This document shows positions 35,651 to 36,964 of a DNA stretch of 36,964 bases, piece by piece. Every line of letters begins with the position of its first letter. The first letter of the stretch is position 1. The position numbers and the translations under genes were made by a program. The stretch is from an uncultured Lachnospiraceae bacterium (GTDB lineage Bacteria; Bacillota; Clostridia; Lachnospirales; Lachnospiraceae). The stretch is taken from the NCBI GenBank assembly GCA_947594855.1, contig CANQEL010000022.1, forward strand, positions 1 through 36,964, given 5' to 3'. The notes beneath the pieces were generated by a model. The model was not told the DNA's origin, ran no database searches, and saw only the letters and a list, made by a program, of their open reading frames with translations.

Positions 35651-35979
35651 TTTTATAATTACTCGAAACATATATATTGATTTTACTATGAGTAATGTTT
35701 GTTTTAGTGGTTGAGTGAATTTGATTGTATGTAAAACAAAGTTTATATTTTATGGGATAGAAAGTAGAGGAAATTATTGTAAGTAAAAGCACCAAAGAAA
35801 GATGAAAAAGGATATGAATTTCAGGTGACAGAGCATGTAGTAGGGTTGGAGGGAAAAATTATGCTAAAAAAGTTGCCAGTGTTTATTTGCAATTAAAAAT
35901 TTTACAGAAAAATTGCGATAATACTGATATTATTATATAATAATATATAACTTAATATTAGAGGATAGGAGGTAATCAT
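35651..35979. other. Gap of 329 bases with possible gene remnant and promoter
   Basis: No start-bearing gene lies here. At 35783-35896 there is an open stretch of 37 codons without a start codon (VKAPKKDEKGYEFQVTEHVV, later LKKLPVFICN) closed by TAA and preceded by an in-frame TAA; it may be a decayed C-terminus or chance. The last 70 bases hold the promoter of the Ig-like-domain gene. The first 130 bases show nothing I can assign. Confidence 0.4.
35913..35946 (+). promoter_or_regulatory. Promoter of the Ig-like-domain gene, with A/T palindrome
   Basis: TTGCGA (35913-35918), 17 bases, TATAAT (35936-35941). A 20-bp perfect palindrome ATATTATTATATAATAATAT (35927-35946) covers the -10 box, the same design as the larger palindrome over the protease promoter. 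Confidence 0.55.
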
Positions 35980-36756
35980 ATGAAGAAAAGCATATTTATA
36001 TTTACAGTTTTTATATTGATAACAGCTTTTGTATATTTTAGGTTTGAGAATACACAGGCAAAAGTGCAAATAAGCAAAAAGAGTATTAAAATGGATGTAT
36101 CTAAAAAATATATTCTTAAACTAAAGGGATATAATGGTAAAGTTAATTGGAAATCATCTAAACCGAAAGTTGCAAAGGTAAACCAAAAAGGAATAGTTAC
36201 AGCCTTAAAAGAAGGTAAAGCTACTATAACAGCAAAGATAAAAAAGAACAGGTATAAATGTGTTATAATAGTTAAAGATAAGAAGAATGTTAATAGGTTT
36301 GCTACAAATTTGCCTGATATAAGCTCTGAGAAAAATACTACAATATCGACTTCCGGGGAATCTGTTAGTACGCCTACACCGGCACCAACAAATCAACCTA
36401 AACCTGTACCTGAGCCAACGCCAACCCCTACAGAGGAACCTCTATATCCAGCACTTCAGATTGAGGATGTATTTTGGGGATGTTATGTATCGGATATTGG
36501 AGAAAATTATATTGAGGTATCAGATGAAAATGGCGGTTTAATATGGCGTTTTAATGATGTCTATTCGGGAATAAAAGTATTCTATGATGCTGTGATAACC
36601 CCCAATGCAATGCATTATGTGGATATTGAGGGCGATACGATAGAGTATTCAGATATTCATATAGGAGATAAGGTTGATATTATTTATAATTATTGGTGCG
36701 GTGATTTGTTAGCCGAAAAAAAATCTCTCTCGTATATTAATGTTTGTAAAAAGTAA
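35980..36756 (+). CDS. Exported protein with bacterial Ig-like (Big_2) domain
   Basis: A 258-aa protein, ATG 35980 with TAGGAGGT six bases upstream. An N-terminal hydrophobic segment (IFIFTVFILITAFVYFRF) is a signal anchor or signal peptide. Residues about 30-100 form a Big_2 domain (VNWKSSKPKVAKVNQKGIV, then LKEGKATITAKI). A Pro/Thr linker (STPTPAPTNQPKPVPEPTP) precedes a C-terminal domain (about 155-258) with two cysteines (GCYVSDI, NYWCGDL) that I do not recognise. The linker suggests a surface-exposed protein. It follows the protease on the same strand but has its own promoter. Confidence 0.85.
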   Translation: MKKSIFIFTVFILITAFVYFRFENTQAKVQISKKSIKMDVSKKYILKLKGYNGKVNWKSSKPKVAKVNQKGIVTALKEGKATITAKIKKNRYKCVIIVKDKKNVNRFATNLPDISSEKNTTISTSGESVSTPTPAPTNQPKPVPEPTPTPTEEPLYPALQIEDVFWGCYVSDIGENYIEVSDENGGLIWRFNDVYSGIKVFYDAVITPNAMHYVDIEGDTIEYSDIHIGDKVDIIYNYWCGDLLAEKKSLSYINVCKK

Positions 36757-36782
36757 CTGATATTGCTTTATAATAATTATAA

Positions 36783-36824
36783 AACAGATGGTAAGTAGAC
36801 TAAAAAGTCTACTTACCATCTGTT
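36783..36824. terminator. Terminator-like 19-bp hairpin after the Ig-like-domain gene
   Basis: Arms 36783-36801 and 36806-36824 are perfectly complementary (ACAGATGGTAAGTAGACT) around loop AAAA, 26 bases after the stop. It is not followed by a T run, as with the repeat at 1295-1337, so termination may need a factor or it may be a 3' stabilising hairpin. Confidence 0.6.
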
Positions 36825-36847
36825 GTCAGGACATATGCTTTAATAAG

Positions 36848-36870
36848 GTGAATTTCGGATGCAAATAACA
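36848..36870. promoter_or_regulatory. Shared upstream element, copy 2
   Basis: GTGAATTTCGGATGCAAATA followed by ACA, matching copy 1 at 32246-32270 except for one deleted A and TA replaced by G. TTGACA follows 27 bases downstream at 36898, with an A-rich tract between that resembles an UP element. Confidence 0.5.
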
Positions 36871-36897
36871 AAAATTTTGAAAAAAATAAAAAAGGTG

Positions 36898-36926
36898 TTG
36901 ACAAGAGGATTCAAATTTGATAAACT
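36898..36926 (+). promoter_or_regulatory. Strong promoter at right edge (TTGACA-17-TAAACT)
   Basis: TTGACA (36898-36903), 17 bases, TAAACT (36921-36926), preceded by an A-rich tract (36871-36893). Only about 35 bases of transcript are inside the window. They are more G+C-rich than the surroundings (GCTGACGCACC, GGAGCGCCGGC) and contain no start codon. This is compatible with the leader of an rRNA operon, which often follows gyrA in Firmicutes, but the gene is outside the window. Confidence 0.7.
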
Positions 36927-36964
36927 AAGATTCGCTGACGCACCAAAAGGAGCGCCGGCATAAG

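Noticed and set aside
35705-35745. Possible third copy of the shared upstream element (GTGAATTTGATTGTATGT)
   Set aside because: Only the first eight bases match well and no TTGACA follows at the right distance.

Overview
The window is an AT-rich (about one third G+C by eye) chromosomal segment around a replication origin of a low-GC Firmicute. Gene order, strong AGGAGG ribosome sites, ATA/AGA-rich codon use, a DUF4446 gene next to parB, and BspA-type leucine-rich-repeat and bacterial Ig-like surface proteins point to class Clostridia, most likely a Lachnospiraceae-type gut anaerobe. That placement is inference; no 16S gene is inside the window.

Layout. Positions 1-6325 are an accessory region of secreted or membrane proteins: a cut-off gene, a lipoprotein, small secreted proteins, a PadR regulator followed by two single-pass membrane proteins that flank another small secreted protein, a BspA-like LRR protein, and an orphan ABC ATPase behind a 36-aa membrane peptide. 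Positions 6358-11448 hold envelope genes: an L,D-transpeptidase overlapping a flavin-reductase-like protein, a PlsY-like acyltransferase overlapping an MGDG-synthase-type glycosyltransferase, and a DacF-type D,D-carboxypeptidase. Next come trmB, a possible 47-aa gene and tRNA-Lys(CUU).

Positions 12659-21867 (all minus strand) are the classical left arm of the origin: DUF4446, parB, parA, a parS site in a 40-bp palindrome, rsmG, mnmG, mnmE, jag, yidC, yidD, rnpA, rpmH. Positions 22058-31951 (all plus strand) are the right arm: dnaA, a probable oriC in the dnaA-dnaN gap, dnaN, an S4-domain gene, recF, gyrB, gyrA, and, unusually, a two-subunit class I fumarase whose first gene overlaps the gyrA stop codon by one base. 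Both arms are transcribed away from the origin.

After tRNA-Ser(GCU) and its terminator lies a second surface-protein region (32190-36830): a 1080-aa subtilisin-like protease with a tandemly duplicated LRR module, expressed from a promoter inside a 52-bp perfect palindrome, and an Ig-like-domain protein. The window ends just after a strong promoter that may start an rRNA operon. That promoter and the protease promoter share a 23-25 bp upstream element.

The origin genes are ordinary and confidently assigned. The less explained parts are the PadR/membrane/secreted-protein cluster with its odd 1767-2160 upstream region, the gyrA-fumarase coupling, and the palindromic promoters and shared element at 32246-36926.
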